35,325 bases of DNA from an uncultured Verrucomicrobiota bacterium (GTDB lineage Bacteria; Verrucomicrobiota; Verrucomicrobiia; Verrucomicrobiales; Verrucomicrobiaceae), in contig CAINXC010000244.1 in the NCBI GenBank assembly GCA_903854655.1, forward strand, positions 1 through 35,325. Reading direction: 5' to 3'. The notes under the pieces were generated by a model. That model saw only the letters and a program-made list of their open reading frames with translations, was not told the origin of the DNA and did not search any database. This document shows positions 33,236-35,325 of this stretch, piece by piece. How positions within the stretch are numbered: position 1 is the stretch's first letter; each line of letters starts with the position of its first letter. The position numbers and the translations under genes are program-made.

Positions 33236-34768
33236 CTAGAAGTGGATCGTGGCATCGCATGCGATGGTGATCTGGTCCTTCTTCAGGCCGTTGTCGAAGG
33301 CGGGAAGCTGGCACGAGTGGTCGTAACGAATTTCCGGGCGGATGCACAGAAGCTTGTTCGGCCACCAGGTGATCCCCATCGAGGTCTCATAGTAGCTCGT
33401 GGCCACACCCGTGCGATTGCCGGCGGAGTCGTCATACCACTCGTTGCGGAACGTCAGGAACGTATTGTCCGCGAGGCGGAAGCAGGTGTAGTTGAGGATG
33501 CCGCCTTCGGGGATGAAGCCGCCATGCACCGGGAAGAACGCGTTCTGGTAAGGCACTGCGGCGGTGGGGGCCGTGGTGGCGTTCTTCATGTACATGTACT
33601 GGGCCTCAAAGGTGGTCCACACCTTGTCGTTGAACTTGTGGGTGTAACTCGCGATGCACTCCTGCAGGTTGTTGTAACCGAAGTTGCCGTTGTTGAACGA
33701 GTTCATGCCGGCGTACCAGGAATCATGCTGGCCCGGGGCGATGTACTGCAACATGATGGAGCCGGTGGGCTGGCGGCCCACGTCGCTCTGCCAGGGAGCC
33801 AGGTCAACACCGCAGGCGATACCGGCCTGGAGGGTCCAGTTGTCGTTGAGCTTTGTGGTGGTCCAAAGGCCCCACAGGGTGTAGTCATCGAAACCGTACA
33901 GGATCGAGTGGCTGGCCATCAGGTTGTTGGGCGCGAGCTGCTGCTCGATGTCAGGCTCCGAGATGATGCGCCCGATGGTGATGTTCATGCCCTGCGCGAT
34001 ATTGGGAATGTACAGGTTGAAGTAAACCATGGGCAGGTCCAGGCCGGCGTATCGGTCGTGCTTAATGATCTGCTGGTCGAGGAAGCCGCGCGAGATCATG
34101 AAGCGATAGTCGAGACCATAGACCATGGCGATGCGGAAACCCCAGTCGATGTGGTCGGTCTGGAACTCATCGGCCATGCGTTCGATGTAAATCACGAACT
34201 GGTCCTGCTCGAGGCGGTTTGGGCGCTCGTCATAAACCACCGGGAAGTTCGCATTCGGGCCGCGCGATGTGTTGCGGGAAGTGCTGATGTTGCCGCCGAC
34301 GGTTTCCCAGCCGTAGATCTGGATGCGGCTGTCATACCACCAACAGCCGTTCGGGCCGTCATACAGAGCCTGCATCAAGGGATAAGGGCTGTCGCGCAGG
34401 GCGCCTGGATCGCCGATAATGTTCGGGCCGCCGCCGAGCTGCCATTCAGCAGTCGGATAGGGCGGGCCGTCGAAAGGGGATGGATAGCCGCGGCGACTCG
34501 GCGCCGGATCACCAGGCTTCGGCGGGGTGAAGATGGGAGTGGCGCTCTGGGACGCGTACGCCTCGTTAAGGCGCTGCCAGAAGCCTTCGTCCGCTTTCTT
34601 GCCGCACGGGGGTGCCGCAGGTGCCGGGGTCTTGGCGTCCTTGGAAGTGTCCTTCTTCTTTGCCGCGACCGGCTTGGTAGCGTCGTCCGCCGCTTTCGCA
34701 GCGGGAGCTGACAGCCCCAGCAGGAGGGCAGCCGCGCAAGCGGCCATTAATTTCGATTTTGAGATCAT
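33236..34768 (-). CDS. Outer-membrane beta-barrel protein, porin paralogue 3
   Basis: 510 residues from ATG 34768 (MISKSKLMAACAAALLLGLS, cut near AAKA). Layout as in paralogues 1 and 2: linker, FWQRLNEAYASQS, FDGPPYPTAEWQLGGG, NGCWWYDS, RIQIYGWETVGGNI, barrel ending CDATIHF. The signal peptide and linker are almost identical in DNA to paralogue 1 (including silent positions), while the barrel is the most diverged of the three. It probably heads the array and has its own repeat promoter at 34865-34913. Confidence 0.82.
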   Translation of the reverse strand: MISKSKLMAACAAALLLGLSAPAAKAADDATKPVAAKKKDTSKDAKTPAPAAPPCGKKADEGFWQRLNEAYASQSATPIFTPPKPGDPAPSRRGYPSPFDGPPYPTAEWQLGGGPNIIGDPGALRDSPYPLMQALYDGPNGCWWYDSRIQIYGWETVGGNISTSRNTSRGPNANFPVVYDERPNRLEQDQFVIYIERMADEFQTDHIDWGFRIAMVYGLDYRFMISRGFLDQQIIKHDRYAGLDLPMVYFNLYIPNIAQGMNITIGRIISEPDIEQQLAPNNLMASHSILYGFDDYTLWGLWTTTKLNDNWTLQAGIACGVDLAPWQSDVGRQPTGSIMLQYIAPGQHDSWYAGMNSFNNGNFGYNNLQECIASYTHKFNDKVWTTFEAQYMYMKNATTAPTAAVPYQNAFFPVHGGFIPEGGILNYTCFRLADNTFLTFRNEWYDDSAGNRTGVATSYYETSMGITWWPNKLLCIRPEIRYDHSCQLPAFDNGLKKDQITIACDATIHF

Positions 34769-35214
34769 TAGTGCGTGTTGTTTGTTGTTATCGGTTCGTT
34801 GCGTGTTGTGTGCTGCCGCATGCGGGATGTCATGCGGAGGGAGAGCGGCATAGTGACAAAGCAAATGCCTGTGACCAATTAAAAAGTACCAAACGTGTTA
34901 AAAAAAAGTTATCAGGACGGGGGTGCCTGCGACCGAACGGACGCAAGGGTGGGGGTGAAGGGAGCGGATTTTCACGAATTTTTTACGCATGTAGCGATGC
35001 GGCGCCGTGTTGATTATGGTGGTTGATGTCCTCCGAGAGAATTGGCTGTCACGGGCGAGCCGGAATCAGTTAATTATTCGTTAAGCATGTTGTGGGCCAA
35101 CTTTGAGAGACGACATCAAAGGGAAAATCGCCAGTGGCTCGATTGTTCCCATGAACCGCCTAAAGGAGGCTGGAGAACATCACGCAGGACACCCGCCTCC
35201 CAATGCCTGGAAAC
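34769..35214. other. Upstream region of porin 3
   Basis: It carries the porin 3 leader (with a 5' segment nearly identical to porin 1's leader) and promoter repeats. No gene is supported from 34914 to the tRNA terminator. Confidence 0.5.
34865..34913 (-). promoter_or_regulatory. Direct-repeat promoter element of porin 3
   Basis: Minus-strand units GATAACTTTTT, TTTAACACGTT, TGGTACTTTTT, AATTGGTCACA and then GGCAT; same 11-base layout as for the other paralogues. Confidence 0.5.
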
Positions 35215-35240
35215 AAAAAAGCCCTGTGAAGACAGGGCTT
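35215..35240 (-). terminator. Rho-independent terminator of tRNA-Asn
   Basis: Stem AAGCCCTGT / ACAGGGCTT with a CTTC-type loop and a run of T on the minus strand, about 16 bases after the tRNA 3' end. Confidence 0.85.
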
Positions 35241-35256
35241 GGAGCATCATTGAAAT

Positions 35257-35325
35257 TGGCTCCGATGGTAGGGTTCGAACCTACGACCTAGTGGTTAACA
35301 GCCACCCGCTCTACCGCTGAGCTAC
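35257..35325 (-). tRNA. tRNA-Asn(GTT), 5' end cut by the window
   Basis: Minus-strand sequence from position 7 of the tRNA to the CCA end. D-arm starts GTAGCTCAGC, anticodon stem-loop GGTGG-CTGTTAA-CCACT (anticodon GTT), T-arm GTAGG-TTCGAAC-CCTAC, acceptor CATCGGA, G, CCA. Only the first six bases lie beyond the edge. The CCA is encoded. A strong terminator follows. Confidence 0.95.

Noticed and set aside
35042..35320. Plus-strand frame running into the tRNA
   Set aside because: It covers the tRNA-Asn gene and its terminator, so it cannot be a normal protein gene.

Overview
The window looks like chromosomal DNA of a GC-rich Gram-negative bacterium of the PVC superphylum, most likely Verrucomicrobiota. 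This is an inference from gene content: a secreted protein fusing a DUF1080 domain to a PVC-type propeller and cytochrome c, large outer-membrane barrel proteins of the kind common in Verrucomicrobia and Planctomycetes, and several genes without a clear Shine-Dalgarno sequence. No rRNA or housekeeping marker is present to fix the taxon.

Left part (1 to about 12,675): an accessory region ending at an integration scar. It holds a DUF892 ferritin-like stress protein, a 41-residue membrane peptide, a SAM methyltransferase and relics of broken genes including an IS5-type transposase. Next comes a three-gene minus-strand operon (unknown protein, double-domain KaiC-like ATPase, PAS hybrid histidine kinase). 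Then follow an AbiEi/AbiEii-type toxin-antitoxin pair, an AAA ATPase with a predicted C-terminal winged helix, and a tyrosine recombinase. Just outside the recombinase start lie two tandem 20-bp repeats and the 3' half of a tRNA-Thr(TGT), the expected remains of an att site. An IS630-type transposase relic sits just beyond the scar.

Middle part (about 13,000 to 28,500): ordinary chromosomal cargo. It has an esterase-like protein with an OppA-type solute-binding protein (minus), an M23 endopeptidase with the DUF1080/PVC cytochrome protein (plus), a long intergenic inverted repeat, a LolC/E-type permease with a small lipoprotein (minus), and a CzcCBA/CusCBA-type metal efflux operon (minus).

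Right part (about 29,000 to 35,325): a tandem family of three outer-membrane barrel paralogues, all on the minus strand. A fourth copy is reduced to its promoter, leader and signal peptide. All four copies carry related upstream blocks of TTAAC-like repeats with about 11-bp spacing, resembling a Pho box or another response-regulator site. The window ends in a tRNA-Asn(GTT), cut by the right edge, with a clear intrinsic terminator.

The points most worth following are the KaiC/kinase/unknown-protein operon inside a probable tRNA-borne island, and the expanding and decaying porin array with its shared promoter architecture.
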